NCBI RefSeq assembly: GCF_001590905.1
Contig: NZ_BCTT01000017.1
Coordinates: forward strand, 1 to 64,000
Length of the DNA: 64,000 nt
Direction of reading: 5' to 3'
From: Serratia grimesii NBRC 13537
GTDB taxonomy: Bacteria; Pseudomonadota; Gammaproteobacteria; Enterobacterales; Enterobacteriaceae
Within the stretch, counting starts at the first letter, position 1; each line of letters opens with the position of its first letter. Both the position numbers and the translations under genes were made by a program. The notes under the pieces are model-generated. The model was not told the origin of the DNA, did not search any database, and saw nothing but the letters and a program-made list of their open reading frames with translations. This document shows, piece by piece, positions 10,014 to 20,690 of this stretch.

Positions 10014-11363
10014 TCAGTTAGGTAATACAGAGCCAGACGCCCTTGTCCGGGGGCTCACACTAAGCCGATAGAGCAGGAAGATGGCGGCAGAGCCCACCAG
10101 CACCGGCAGCGCCAGCCAGATAAAGAACATCTCAGTAGAGCCTGAGGCGACAATCATCCAGGCACCGAGCATCGAGCCAATGATGGAGCCGAAGCGGCCG
10201 CTCGCCATTGCCCAACTGACCCCGGTTACGCGAGCTGCTGTGGGGTAGATAGTGGCAGAGACCAGGTTCAGGCCGTTCTGCGCGCCAGCCACACCAAAAC
10301 CGATAAGGAACACCGTGGCCGCCAGGGTGTAGACGTCCCCCATCAGGTAACCGGTGGCACCGACAACCAGCGCGGCACCCAGGTAGGACAGAGCAAGTAC
10401 CCGGTATGGCCCGACACGGTCCATCAGCAGCGCCATAAGGATGGCACCGAGAGTCCCGCCTAATGGCACCATCGCCCCAATGCGCGACGCCTGGACGATA
10501 TCGTAACCGACGTCCTTTAGAATGCTTGGTAGCCAACTGGTGAGCTGGTAAAAGACGAACAGCGAACAGAAAAACGCCACCCACAACAGCAGGGTGCGTA
10601 CTGCACGACCTTCTATAAACAGGTGCGATATCGGTGAATTGGCCTTTACTGGCCGTTCGTCATCGGCAATTGTCACACCTGCCCAGCTTTTGCCGGTGAT
10701 ACGCTCGACTACCTTACGCAAGTTATCGGCATGTTTCGGGCTGGAAGTCATAAAGCGAACTGATTCGGGCATTTGCCAGGCCAGCAACGGCAGCAACAGC
10801 AACGGCGCAATGCCACCGAGCATTAACACGCCACGCCAGCCGAAGGCAGGGATAATTTGTCCTGCGAGTATGCCGCCCAAAGCCAAGCCAGCGGTGAAGC
10901 CACTCCAACTCAGTGTGACCATGATCATCCTGCGACGTACCGGAGAGTATTCCGAACTGAGGGTGATGCAGGTGGGCATCGCACCACCTAAACCGATGCC
11001 GGTGATGAACCGCAGCAGGATCAACGACTCGATTGAATGGGTATACGCCGAGGCCAGGGTTCCCCCGCCAAAAATCAGTATCGAAACGAGCAGCACGCGT
11101 TTGCGGCCTATGGCATCGGCGACCGGACCGAATATCAGGCTGCCGATCAACAGACCAAACAATCCTGCACCAAAGGCAGGTGATAACTGTGCCGGCAACA
11201 ACTGCCACTCTTCGCGTAAGGCCGGGGCGATATAGCCGATGATTGCGGTATCAAAACCGTCCAGCAAGACGATCAGAAAACACAGAGTAAGAATCAGTAT
11301 CTGGTAAGGCGAGATCTTGGCGTTGTCGATGATCTCACTGATACGAGCGGTGTTTTGGCTCAT
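10014..11363 (-). CDS. MFS transporter, aromatic acid:H+ symporter type
   Basis: Inner-membrane proton symporter of 449 aa with about twelve transmembrane helices. The first helix carries DGFDTAIIGYIAPAL and the 2-3 loop GPVADAIGRKR, both characteristic of the AAHS subfamily (PcaK, MhpT, BenK). An RFITGIGLGGAMPT motif lies in the first half. The substrate is probably an aromatic or related carboxylate, but no catabolic enzyme for such a compound is adjacent. It is on the same strand as the GntR regulator, with a 270-bp gap. Start ATG 11363 has GTGGAA upstream. Confidence 0.85.
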   Translation of the reverse strand: MSQNTARISEIIDNAKISPYQILILTLCFLIVLLDGFDTAIIGYIAPALREEWQLLPAQLSPAFGAGLFGLLIGSLIFGPVADAIGRKRVLLVSILIFGGGTLASAYTHSIESLILLRFITGIGLGGAMPTCITLSSEYSPVRRRMIMVTLSWSGFTAGLALGGILAGQIIPAFGWRGVLMLGGIAPLLLLPLLAWQMPESVRFMTSSPKHADNLRKVVERITGKSWAGVTIADDERPVKANSPISHLFIEGRAVRTLLLWVAFFCSLFVFYQLTSWLPSILKDVGYDIVQASRIGAMVPLGGTLGAILMALLMDRVGPYRVLALSYLGAALVVGATGYLMGDVYTLAATVFLIGFGVAGAQNGLNLVSATIYPTAARVTGVSWAMASGRFGSIIGSMLGAWMIVASGSTEMFFIWLALPVLVGSAAIFLLYRLSVSPRTRASGSVLPN

Positions 11364-11633
11364 AAGAGTTCCACTTAATTAGGCTGGTGTGGAGCTGGCT
11401 GGAGGGCAGAGTAGGCGTCAGGTTCCTGTTGAAACGGGCCTGATCCAAAGCCGCTTTGGCTGGCATGGTGTAGATACCCGAGTATACATCAGAGCCAAGG
11501 GCTTGAGGCGATGTGACGGCTTACCCAGTGAGTTTTTACGTAAGGGGAAAGAAGAGAGCCAGCGCGCTGTATGACGAATTTGTAGTGGTTTGTATTTTGC
11601 CTGACACTCATAAGCTATTTCTTTCCGTGGCGT

Positions 11634-12281
11634 TCAACGAGTATGGCTTCTGATGAATTCTTTCAACATTTTTCCGGCAGCATTAATATGCTTAATTACT
11701 TCTCTACTTGCCACATCGGGGTTTCTCTGTCTGCAAGCAACTAAAATACTTGCATGATCATCCTGGAACTTACTCGTATTAGCCAGTAGCTGCCGTTGAA
11801 GATATTCGTATCTTTCTATCTGATTTCGCAATTCATCTATCATTGCCAGCAGTCGTTTGTTTTTACATCCACTATATAAAAGATGATGAAACTCATGATT
11901 ATATAACCCCTGTTTTTCAAAATCGGGGGTATTAGCGAGAAGTTTATGGGTGAGTTCAGCTCTCTCCAGAGTATCCATATCCAAGTTCTGCACGCTCTGA
12001 GAGATAGCATCTCCTTCTAACAAGGCTCGTAGCTGATAGATCTCGTCAATATCATCACATGAAAGCGTCCTGACGATAGCGCCACGGTTTCTAAAAATCT
12101 CAACCAGACCATCACGCTCCAGTTGCCTGATTGCCTCTCTCATCGGAATTCGGCTAACAGAAAAATGGCTGGCAAGCTCCCTCTCAACCAATCGTTCACC
12201 GTCTGGAAGGGTTCCGTTGTTAATCATCTTTCTTAACTCATCAGCAAGCATGCCCGCAGTTGATTGACCCGTCAGGTTCAT
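11634..12281 (-). CDS. GntR-family transcriptional regulator with FCD domain
   Basis: A 215-aa DNA-binding regulator. The N-terminal winged helix-turn-helix (about residues 8-75) includes ELASHFSVSRIPMREAIRQL, the classic GntR recognition region. The C-terminal helical FCD ligand domain follows, with histidines in NHEFHHLLY and HINAAGKM that could bind metal. ATG 12281 has AGGAGA five bases upstream. The gene is noticeably more AT-rich than its neighbours, suggesting acquisition. It probably controls itself, the divergent OsmC-like gene and perhaps the MFS gene; effector unknown. Confidence 0.87.
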   Translation of the reverse strand: MNLTGQSTAGMLADELRKMINNGTLPDGERLVERELASHFSVSRIPMREAIRQLERDGLVEIFRNRGAIVRTLSCDDIDEIYQLRALLEGDAISQSVQNLDMDTLERAELTHKLLANTPDFEKQGLYNHEFHHLLYSGCKNKRLLAMIDELRNQIERYEYLQRQLLANTSKFQDDHASILVACRQRNPDVASREVIKHINAAGKMLKEFIRSHTR

Positions 12282-12307
12282 AAATTTCTCCTTTATTTTA
12301 TGGTATA

Positions 12308-12319
12308 ATGGTATACCAT
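12308..12319. promoter_or_regulatory. Predicted operator of the GntR regulator
   Basis: ATGGTATACCAT is a perfect 12-bp palindrome fitting the FadR/FCD-type pattern T-N-GTATAC-N-A. A second half-site TGGTATA lies at 12301-12307. It is 27 bp from the GntR start and within the divergent region shared with the OsmC-like gene. Confidence 0.6.
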
Positions 12320-12405
12320 CTTGCGAGATGAGTCCAGAATCGCAGAAACAGGCAGGGCTCTATCACCAGAAAATCCATTGTTGTAACTGCTCAGGAGCAA
12401 TAGAA

Positions 12406-12873
12406 ATGGCCCATCGCGAACATCACTACCAAGTTAACGTTGAGTGGCAAGGCAACAAAGGTAGCGGCACAGAATCCTACAAAGCATATGATCGTAATTA
12501 TGAAATTACGGCAGGTGACAAACCCAGTATTTTAGGGTCATCGGATCCCGCGTTTCTGGGGGATGCCACTCGTTGGAATCCAGAGGATCTTCTTGTTGCT
12601 TCGGCATCTGCCTGTCACAAATTATGGTATCTGCATCTTTGTGCTGAAGCGGGGATAAGTGTTTGTACTTATATTGACCGGGCTGAGGGGACAATGCGTG
12701 AGGGGGAAAAAGGGTGTTTCACAGAAATTATTCTAAAACCTGAAATAACCATTCGACCAGGAGATGATATTAAACGTGCTCTGGATCTTCATCACCGCGC
12801 GCATGAGCTCTGTTTCATTGCTAACTCCCTTAATTTTCCGATTACCTGTCAACCGGTAATAACGCAAATGTGA
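12406..12873 (+). CDS. OsmC/Ohr family protein
   Basis: A 155-aa protein of the OsmC-like peroxidase fold. Two cysteines occupy the family's redox positions: Cys70 in ASASACHKLWYLHL and Cys136 in HELCFIANSLNFP. Members reduce organic hydroperoxides, though many OsmC relatives are uncharacterised. ATG 12406 was selected because AGGAG lies 8 bases upstream and the family N-terminus begins there; upstream in-frame codons have no ribosome site. Divergent from the GntR regulator, sharing its operator region. A strong inverted-repeat terminator follows. Confidence 0.85.
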   Translation: MAHREHHYQVNVEWQGNKGSGTESYKAYDRNYEITAGDKPSILGSSDPAFLGDATRWNPEDLLVASASACHKLWYLHLCAEAGISVCTYIDRAEGTMREGEKGCFTEIILKPEITIRPGDDIKRALDLHHRAHELCFIANSLNFPITCQPVITQM

Positions 12874-12904
12874 GAGCGATAAACCACCCATTGGGCATAA
12901 TTTG

Positions 12905-12938
12905 TTTTCACCAGATATCTCAAAACATCTGGTGAAAA
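12905..12938. terminator. Bidirectional terminator between osmC-like gene and sgbE
   Basis: TTTTCACCAGAT and ATCTGGTGAAAA form a perfect 12-bp inverted repeat around a 10-base loop, giving T-tracts on both strands. It closes the OsmC transcript and the long minus-strand catabolic operon. Confidence 0.8.
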
Positions 12939-12973
12939 CTATTCATACTGGAACTGAGGCCTGCCAACTCACT

Positions 12974-13675
12974 CTATTGCCCGTAGTAGGCATGCTTGCC
13001 GTGTTTGCGCAGATAATGTTTGTCCAGTAGCGCGGGTTGCATGCTGTTAATACCCGGCGTCAGCTGGCGCGAGAAAATCCCCATATAAGCAATTTCTTCC
13101 AGCACCACTGCATTATGCACCGCGCTATGCGCATCTTTGCCCCAGGCAAAGGGACCATGTGAATTGACCAGCACTGCCGGAATGGCATTTGGGTCGATGC
13201 CACGTCGATGGAAGGTGTCGATAATCACCTTGCCGGTTTCGAGTTCGTAATCATGCGCAATTTCGTCTTCGGTCATGAGGCGGGTGCAGGGAATCGCGCC
13301 GTAGAAGTAATCGGCGTGAGTGGTACCCCAGGCGGGAATATCCAGTCCGGCCTGCGCCCAGATGGTGGCGTGGCGTGAATGGGTATGTACGATGCCGCCG
13401 ATCTCAGCAAATTCACGGTATAGCGCCAGGTGGGTAGCGGTGTCTGAAGAGGGCTTTTTGTTACCCTCGACAGTTTGGCCGTTGGCGAGGCTGACCACCA
13501 CCATGTCCTCGGCCACCATATGTTCATATTCCACGCCGGAAGGCTTGATCACCACCAGCCCGCGTTCGCGATCCACTGCGCTCACATTGCCCCAGGTGAA
13601 GGTCACCAGATTGTGGCGCGGCAGGTCGAGGTTGGCTTCCAGTACCTGCTGTTTCAGTTGCGGCAGCGTTAGCAT
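12974..13675 (-). CDS. sgbE: L-ribulose-5-phosphate 4-epimerase
   Basis: Converts L-ribulose-5-phosphate to D-xylulose-5-phosphate, the exit of the pathway into the pentose phosphate route. The 233-aa protein belongs to the class II aldolase/AraD family; zinc ligands His97 and His99 sit in [11 protein letters not shown] and His173 in NSHGPFAWG. It is the last gene of the operon and overlaps sgbU by 7 bp. ATG 13675 gives the family start [11 protein letters not shown]; a longer frame upstream overlaps sgbU and is not credible. AraD and UlaF are close paralogues, so the symbol rests on context. Confidence 0.93.
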   Translation of the reverse strand: MLTLPQLKQQVLEANLDLPRHNLVTFTWGNVSAVDRERGLVVIKPSGVEYEHMVAEDMVVVSLANGQTVEGNKKPSSDTATHLALYREFAEIGGIVHTHSRHATIWAQAGLDIPAWGTTHADYFYGAIPCTRLMTEDEIAHDYELETGKVIIDTFHRRGIDPNAIPAVLVNSHGPFAWGKDAHSAVHNAVVLEEIAYMGIFSRQLTPGINSMQPALLDKHYLRKHGKHAYYGQ

Positions 13676-14529
13676 GTCATACCCCCTTGTTGCATTTTTT
13701 GTTCGATCCAACGACGTGCCTGTACGATTTCGGCCACCGGTTCTTCGGCTTTCTCGGTCCACATCTCGATCAGGAAAGCGCCGCGATAGTTAAGCTGTTT
13801 CAGCGTGCGGAATACCGCGACGAAGTCGACGCAGCCTTCGCCAAAGGGCACATCGCGGAACTGTCCCGGTGAGCTTTCAGTGACCGGATAGGTGTCTTTC
13901 AGATGGATGGCGGCGATGCGGTCAATACCCAGCGCCAGCTCCTGCGCCACGTCATTGCCCCAGGCGCTGAGATTGCCGACGTCCGGATAGACCGTGAACC
14001 ACGGCGATGCCAGGCAGGCGTCCCAGGCCTTCCATTTGCTGATCGAGTTCATAAATGCGGTGTCCATGATTTCCACCGCCAGCATCACCTGGGCGGCGGC
14101 GGCGCGTTCGACGGCCCATTGCATACCCTCGGTGAAGCGGGCGAGGGTGCTTTCGTCCTGTTGTTCGTAATAGACGTCATAACCGGCGAGCTGGATGGTG
14201 CGTATACCCACATCTTTTGCCAGTTGGATCGCCTGTTCCATCACCTCAAAGGCGCGTTGGCGCAGCGCATCGTCATGGCTGCCGAACGGAAAGCGGCGGT
14301 GGCCGGACAGGCACATCGACGGGATGCTGATGCCGGTTTCCAGCATGGCGCTGACCAGCGACAGCCGCTGTTCTTTGCTCCAGCTCAGGCGTGCCAGCCG
14401 ATCGTCGCTTTCATCCACCGACATTTCGACAAAATCAAAACCGCAGGCCTTGGCCAGTGCCAGACGCTCGGGCCAGGTCAGGTGTTTCGGCAAGGCTTTT
14501 TCATAAATTCCCAGTGGGTGCTGGCGCAT
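13669..14529 (-). CDS. sgbU: L-xylulose-5-phosphate 3-epimerase
   Basis: Epimerises L-xylulose-5-phosphate to L-ribulose-5-phosphate. A 286-aa TIM-barrel of the xylose-isomerase-like family; the expected metal ligands are visible in order: Glu in AVEIMDTAF, Asp in [11 protein letters not shown], His in IHLKDTYP and Glu in FLIEMWTE. Length equals E. coli SgbU. ATG 14529 starts [14 protein letters not shown], as in UlaE/SgbU. It overlaps sgbE at the 3' end and lies one base after sgbH, implying coupled translation. Confidence 0.94.
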   Translation of the reverse strand: MRQHPLGIYEKALPKHLTWPERLALAKACGFDFVEMSVDESDDRLARLSWSKEQRLSLVSAMLETGISIPSMCLSGHRRFPFGSHDDALRQRAFEVMEQAIQLAKDVGIRTIQLAGYDVYYEQQDESTLARFTEGMQWAVERAAAAQVMLAVEIMDTAFMNSISKWKAWDACLASPWFTVYPDVGNLSAWGNDVAQELALGIDRIAAIHLKDTYPVTESSPGQFRDVPFGEGCVDFVAVFRTLKQLNYRGAFLIEMWTEKAEEPVAEIVQARRWIEQKMQQGGMTC

Positions 14530-14530
14530 A

Positions 14531-15187
14531 TCAACTTCTCCAGATGTCATCAATGACGGTGCGGAACTGACCGGCGGCGGCCAGTGGATCGGTAGCCTCC
14601 GCCAGCGCCCGGCCGACGATAAAAGCGGTGACGGCGATGTCTTTAAACAGCGATAGGTCAGTCGGTGTGATGCCGCCGGTGATCGACAGCTCAATGCCCA
14701 GATCCGACAGTGCTTTCATCAGATCCAAATCTTGTTGGCCCCAGGTTTGTCCGCTGGCCTGCGCGTCGCGGCCACGGTGGTAGATGGCCTGGCGGATGCC
14801 GAGTTCGCGCCACTGCCTGGCATCGTCCAGCGTCCAGCGGCCGAATAGCTCAATCTGGATCTCGCCCTGATGCTGTTGCGCTACCTCCTGCGCGCTGGCC
14901 ATGGTGGCTAACGGCGCGGCGCAGATCACCGTCATCCAGTTGGCACCGTGGCTGAAGGCCTGCTGCGCCAGCGTGCCACCGGCATCGGCTACTTTCAGAT
15001 CGGCCACCAGCGTATGTTGTGGGCAGCGTTCACGCAGCGCGCGCACCGCCTGAATACCGGCGCTGATGCATAAAATGGTGCCAGCCTCGATGATGTCGAC
15101 GTGCGGTTGCAGGCGTTCCGCCGTTTGCAGTGCGGCGTCCAGCCGGGTGTGATCGAGCGCCAGTTGCAGACGTGGTTTATGACTCAT
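14531..15187 (-). CDS. sgbH: 3-keto-L-gulonate-6-phosphate decarboxylase
   Basis: Decarboxylates 3-keto-L-gulonate-6-phosphate to L-xylulose-5-phosphate using Mg2+. A 218-aa beta/alpha barrel of the OMP-decarboxylase superfamily; [12 protein letters not shown] forms the first strand, DLKVADAGG the catalytic Asp-x-Lys-x-x-Asp motif near residue 62, and SITGGITP the phosphate-binding loop. It overlaps lyxK by 4 bp. UlaD is the paralogue in the anaerobic ascorbate pathway; the operon context favours SgbH. Confidence 0.94.
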   Translation of the reverse strand: MSHKPRLQLALDHTRLDAALQTAERLQPHVDIIEAGTILCISAGIQAVRALRERCPQHTLVADLKVADAGGTLAQQAFSHGANWMTVICAAPLATMASAQEVAQQHQGEIQIELFGRWTLDDARQWRELGIRQAIYHRGRDAQASGQTWGQQDLDLMKALSDLGIELSITGGITPTDLSLFKDIAVTAFIVGRALAEATDPLAAAGQFRTVIDDIWRS

Positions 15188-16674
15188 AGGGCCTCCTTTT
15201 CGGTGGATTGCAGCGTTTGTAATGTCGCCACCAGTGCCTGATAACGGTGATATTTCTTACCGTAAGCTTCAGTGGCGGTGGCATCCGGCAGTACCCGTTC
15301 GATGCGCGGTGCCAGTGCCCGCTGGGCGGCGGTGAAATCGCTGAATGCGCCACTGCCGACCATCGCTGCCATGGCTGCACCTAAGCAGCCGGTTTCTTCT
15401 ACCTGCGGCAGTTCCACCGGCAGGCCGCTGACGTCGGCGAACATTTGCATCCAGGGAACGGATTTTGCCGGGCCGCCGGTGACGCGCAGGGCGGTGGCCG
15501 CAGGGAAGCGTTGCCGCATGCGGTTAAGGTGAGTCATATGGCAGAACACCACGCCTTCGTAGATCGCCTGCACCAGATGTTCGCGCTGGTGGAAGGCCTG
15601 CATGCCGTGGAAGCTGGCGCTTAGGCCCAGTCCGGCGTTGGAGCCGTACAGGAAGGGAACAAACAGCAGGCTGCTGTCGGCCTTCCGCAGCGTCGTCACC
15701 CAGTCATTGAGCTGGGCGTAGTCCTGAAGCCCCCATTGACGGCAGAACCACTCCAGATTGGCGGCAGAGGTTGGGCTGGCTTCGTGCACAATGTATTTGC
15801 CGGCTTCGGCGTGGCGACCATAAACAAACGGGTGGTCGCAACCTTCGGTGATTTTGTCGGTAATGCCGCTGGTAACCGACCAGGTGCCCATCACCGCATT
15901 GAGCCGCGTCTCGTCGTGTAACCCGGCGCACAGTGCGGTGGACACCACATCGAACAGCCCGCCGACTACTGGCGTTCCCGCTAATAGCCCTGTTGCCGTC
16001 GCAGCGGCGGCATTGATCCGCCCGGCGATGTCGACCGAGCCAACAATGGGTGGCAGTGCTGGCATGATGTCGCCGATGCCTAGCAGTTGCGCCAGGGCCG
16101 GGTCATAGCAACCGTCTGCCATGTGGTAAAGATTGGATTCGGAGATATTGGTTTCTTCACAGGCTAGCTCGCCGGTCAGGCAGTAGCGCAGGTAATCGTG
16201 CGCCATCAGCACGCTGCCGATCTGGCGATAACGTTCCGGCTGGTGTTGCCGAACCCAGCGCAGCAGCGACACCGGGTGACCGGTCCACAGTGTTTGCCGG
16301 GTCTGCGGATACAGCCGCTGTGGCACGCCCTGTTTTTGCCATTCCTGTACCAGCGTCAGTGCACGCTGATCAGAAGACAGCATGGCATTGCCCAGTGGCT
16401 GTCCTTGCTTGTCCAGCAGAAACGCGCCTTTGCCCTGCGCCGAGATGCCGACGGCCTGAATATCACTGGCAGCAATGTTGTTGCGAGCCAGCAACTCGCG
16501 GATCACCTCGGCAGCGGTATGCCATAGAGCTGGCATATCCCGTTCCGCCCAACCCGGTTGGGGCGAGATAATTTCCATGTTGCGCCGGGCGATACCCAAC
16601 TCAGTTCCCTGACGGTCATACAGCCCGGCCTTGATAAAGGTGCCGCCGCAGTCCAGCCCCAGCCAATAGTCCAT
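15184..16674 (-). CDS. lyxK: L-xylulokinase / 3-keto-L-gulonate kinase
   Basis: FGGY-family sugar kinase of 496 aa. The N-terminal GLDCGGTFIKAGLYD phosphate-binding loop and the C-terminal RVTGGPAKS ATP-site motif are present. In E. coli LyxK phosphorylates L-xylulose and supplies 3-keto-L-gulonate-6-phosphate for SgbH. ATG 16674 overlaps the stop of the preceding transporter (TAATG); a longer frame from 16701 would run into that gene. The position between the transporter and sgbH matches yiaP in Klebsiella. Confidence 0.93.
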   Translation of the reverse strand: MDYWLGLDCGGTFIKAGLYDRQGTELGIARRNMEIISPQPGWAERDMPALWHTAAEVIRELLARNNIAASDIQAVGISAQGKGAFLLDKQGQPLGNAMLSSDQRALTLVQEWQKQGVPQRLYPQTRQTLWTGHPVSLLRWVRQHQPERYRQIGSVLMAHDYLRYCLTGELACEETNISESNLYHMADGCYDPALAQLLGIGDIMPALPPIVGSVDIAGRINAAAATATGLLAGTPVVGGLFDVVSTALCAGLHDETRLNAVMGTWSVTSGITDKITEGCDHPFVYGRHAEAGKYIVHEASPTSAANLEWFCRQWGLQDYAQLNDWVTTLRKADSSLLFVPFLYGSNAGLGLSASFHGMQAFHQREHLVQAIYEGVVFCHMTHLNRMRQRFPAATALRVTGGPAKSVPWMQMFADVSGLPVELPQVEETGCLGAAMAAMVGSGAFSDFTAAQRALAPRIERVLPDATATEAYGKKYHRYQALVATLQTLQSTEKEAL

Positions 16675-17969
16675 TATTCGGCCCTCGCGCTTTGGTCGCA
16701 TTTATTCGGCAGCATCAGCGCCAACACCGACGCAATGGCCAGTGATACCGCCAGGCTGTAAACGCCGACATCTTTGCTGAACAGGCTGATCAATACGCCG
16801 ACCATATAAGGGCCGCAGAACCCCCCCAGGTTGCCCAGCGCGTTGATCACACCGCGTGCACCACCGGCCACTTCAGCATTGAAAAGTTTGGGCGGAATGG
16901 TCCAGAACACCCCGGCGGCGGCCTGAATGAAGACCCCACAGCCGACCAACGCGGCATAGGACCACCAGATGTGATCTTTCAACAGCACCGACAACGCCAT
17001 GCAGATGGCGAAGCAGGCCAGCGGTAGCGCGACGAAGATTTTGCGTTTACCGGTACGATCGGAGAGTGAGGAAATCACCAGCATGCCGAAGATGGCGCCG
17101 ATGTAGGGCAGGATCGCCAGCATCCCCACCTGTTCCATATTGCCGTTGGTCAGCCCCTTGAGGATGGTTGGCAGCCACAAGGTGTAGCCGTAAATTCCGG
17201 TCTGGTAGAAGAAGTTCACCAGGATCAGCTGCCACATGATCTTGTCGCCCAGCACCCGGCGTAGCGAGGCATTGCGCACCGTTTTGCCCTTGATCAGCAG
17301 TTGTTCGTCATGCAGTGTTTTGATCAGATAGTCCCTTTCCGCTGCTGAAATCCACTTGGCTTCCTGCGGGCGGTTGCTGATGGTGAAGTACCACAGCACC
17401 ATCACCACCAGCGACAGCGCGCCTTCCACCAGGAACAACATGCGCCAGTCCCAGACGGTGATGATCCAGCCGGACAGCGGGGCGGTGAGAATACCGGCGA
17501 TGGGGACGAACATGATGACGATGGCGTTGGCGCGGCCGCGCTCCTTGTCCGGGAACCAGTTGCTGATCATGGTCAGCACCACCGGCAGCATGCCGCCCTC
17601 GGAGACGCCCAAGGCAAAGCGCAGGAACAGCAGTTGGTACTGGTTACTGACCAACCCGGTCAGCACTGAAATCACCGCCCAGGCCAGCAGTGACCAGCCG
17701 ATGAATTTTTTGCCGTTGCCGTACACTGCCAGCTTGCCGCCGGGCACCTGTAGGAACAGATAACCAATAAAGAAGATGCCGCCGGCCAGACCGGCCATCG
17801 AAGCGGTGATACCCAGTTCGGCATCCATACCACCAGGCATGGCGAAGGCGATATTTACCCGGTCCATATAGGAAATGATGCAGGTAATAAGAATCGGCGG
17901 CACGATTCGCAACCAACGTAATTTGGGGATCGCCTGGTTTTGGCTAACGGAAACAGAGGCAATATTCAT
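16674..17969 (-). CDS. MFS transporter of the anion:cation symporter family (YiaX2-like)
   Basis: A 431-aa inner-membrane permease with about twelve helices. YMDRVNIAFAMPGG in the first helix and LGVSEGGMLPVVLTM in helix 4-5 are typical of the ACS family (sugar acid transporters such as GudP, DgoT). It replaces the TRAP transporter yiaMNO of the E. coli operon; Klebsiella carries an MFS gene (yiaX2) in this place. Probable cargo is a sugar acid such as 2,3-diketogulonate or 3-ketogulonate (inference). Its stop overlaps lyxK by one base. Confidence 0.87.
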   Translation of the reverse strand: MNIASVSVSQNQAIPKLRWLRIVPPILITCIISYMDRVNIAFAMPGGMDAELGITASMAGLAGGIFFIGYLFLQVPGGKLAVYGNGKKFIGWSLLAWAVISVLTGLVSNQYQLLFLRFALGVSEGGMLPVVLTMISNWFPDKERGRANAIVIMFVPIAGILTAPLSGWIITVWDWRMLFLVEGALSLVVMVLWYFTISNRPQEAKWISAAERDYLIKTLHDEQLLIKGKTVRNASLRRVLGDKIMWQLILVNFFYQTGIYGYTLWLPTILKGLTNGNMEQVGMLAILPYIGAIFGMLVISSLSDRTGKRKIFVALPLACFAICMALSVLLKDHIWWSYAALVGCGVFIQAAAGVFWTIPPKLFNAEVAGGARGVINALGNLGGFCGPYMVGVLISLFSKDVGVYSLAVSLAIASVLALMLPNKCDQSARAE

Positions 17970-18076
17970 ATATACACCTGTAGGGTCAGATTTTATTGTT
18001 TTGGTGGTTTAAGGCGCAGGGGCACCCGCACAGGCCCGAAGGCCCATGTTGTTGATCGTTATAAAATCAGCGTTGC

Positions 18077-19562
<1,486 letters not shown>

Positions 19563-19604
19563 GCTGATTCTCCGCTACGGCGCATTTGTTTGTTTTGTGT
19601 TCTT

Positions 19605-19635
19605 TAAATTTCATTATGCGAAATCGCATTTCAAA
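19605..19635. promoter_or_regulatory. Predicted YiaJ-type operator at the yiaK promoter
   Basis: A 31-bp block identical at 26 of 31 positions to 24502-24532 upstream of the ABC operon. Its core GAAAT-CGC-ATTTC (19620-19632) is an inverted repeat resembling IclR-family sites. It lies 3 bp downstream of the predicted -10 box, where a repressor would overlap the transcription start. Confidence 0.65.
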
Positions 19636-19638
19636 TAA

Positions 19639-19667
19639 ATGCTATACCTGCGTTTAAACGAAGTCAA
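19639..19667 (-). promoter_or_regulatory. Predicted sigma-70 promoter of yiaK
   Basis: On the minus strand -35 TTGACT (19662-19667), 17-bp spacer, -10 TAGCAT (19639-19644), followed directly by the operator. A weak CRP-like sequence (TGTGA, six bases, GCACG) at 19726-19741 lies roughly 100 bp upstream of the presumed start. Confidence 0.5.
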
Positions 19668-19817
19668 AGCGACGGGAGAGAAAGTTATTTATATAAAACA
19701 GTGTGTTAAATTAACTTGATGAATTTGTGATCGACGGCACGTTTTGGGCCGTTGGCGTGCTTCAGACGTGGCAAAGCAGAGCGGAACAGGCCCGCTCTGC
19801 GAACATCATTTTCCCCG

Positions 19818-20678
19818 TTATCCGCGAGTATTCAGTACGATGCGGTATAACGAAGTGGTGGCGGTAATGTACAACTCATTACCGCCCGGCCCGCCGAAAG
19901 TGCAGTTAGAGACGCGTTCTGGCACCTCAATCTTACCGAGCTGTTTTCCTTGGCTGTCGAAGATCAGCACTCCTTCTGCACAGCTGCAAAACAAATTACC
20001 GGCTTTATCGACACAGAAGCCGTCCGGGAAGCCTGGTGTCACGCAGGTAAAGCGCCGACCGGCATCCAGTTCACGCCCGTTGACCGAATACACTCGCAGT
20101 TCACTGCGTCCAAGCGTGGGGAAGTCGACAATCGACATGTCTGCCACATACAGCAGAGACTCATCCGGTGAGAACGCCAGGCCATTTGGTCGCTGTAGAT
20201 CACTGGCGGCAATGTTCAGTGAGCCGTCACGCGGATCAAAGCAGTAGAGGTAGCAGCCAATCACCTGGCTTTCCGACTTATAGCCCTCTTCGTCACCGGT
20301 AATGCCGTAGGGGGGATCGGTAAACCAGATTGTGCCGTCGGAACGCACCGCCAGATCATTGGGGGAGTTGAAACGCTTGCCGTCGACCCGATCGATCAGC
20401 ATCTGCACTTCGCCGTTATGGTCGGTTCGGCTGATGCCGCGCCGACCGTGCTCGCAACTGATCACTCGGCCTTCAGCATCACGTGCATTGCCGTTGGCAT
20501 AGTGAGACGGGGAGCGCCAAAGGCTGAGCTCCCCCTGTCGCGACCAGCGGAACATGCGGTTGCCCTTCACATCGCTGAACACCACGGCATCCTGTTGCGG
20601 CAGCCACACCGGCCCCTCGGCCCAGATGGCCGGTGAGCACAGGCGTTCAAGCTGATGGTCTGCCATCAGTTCATTCAT
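19818..20678 (-). CDS. SMP-30/gluconolactonase family lactonase
   Basis: A 286-aa six-bladed beta-propeller of the SMP-30/regucalcin type, which hydrolyses sugar lactones using a divalent metal. Metal-site motifs are visible: Glu in AEGPVWLP, Asn in NSPNDLAVRSDG, Asn in RPNGLAFSPD and Asp in YVADMS. No signal peptide, so cytoplasmic. GGAGG precedes ATG 20678. It is the last gene of the ABC operon, 12 bp after the binding protein, and lies upstream of yiaK on the same strand. The substrate is inferred to be a lactone imported by the ABC system. Confidence 0.88.
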   Translation of the reverse strand: MNELMADHQLERLCSPAIWAEGPVWLPQQDAVVFSDVKGNRMFRWSRQGELSLWRSPSHYANGNARDAEGRVISCEHGRRGISRTDHNGEVQMLIDRVDGKRFNSPNDLAVRSDGTIWFTDPPYGITGDEEGYKSESQVIGCYLYCFDPRDGSLNIAASDLQRPNGLAFSPDESLLYVADMSIVDFPTLGRSELRVYSVNGRELDAGRRFTCVTPGFPDGFCVDKAGNLFCSCAEGVLIFDSQGKQLGKIEVPERVSNCTFGGPGGNELYITATTSLYRIVLNTRG

Positions 20679-20690
20679 GCTGACCTCCGC

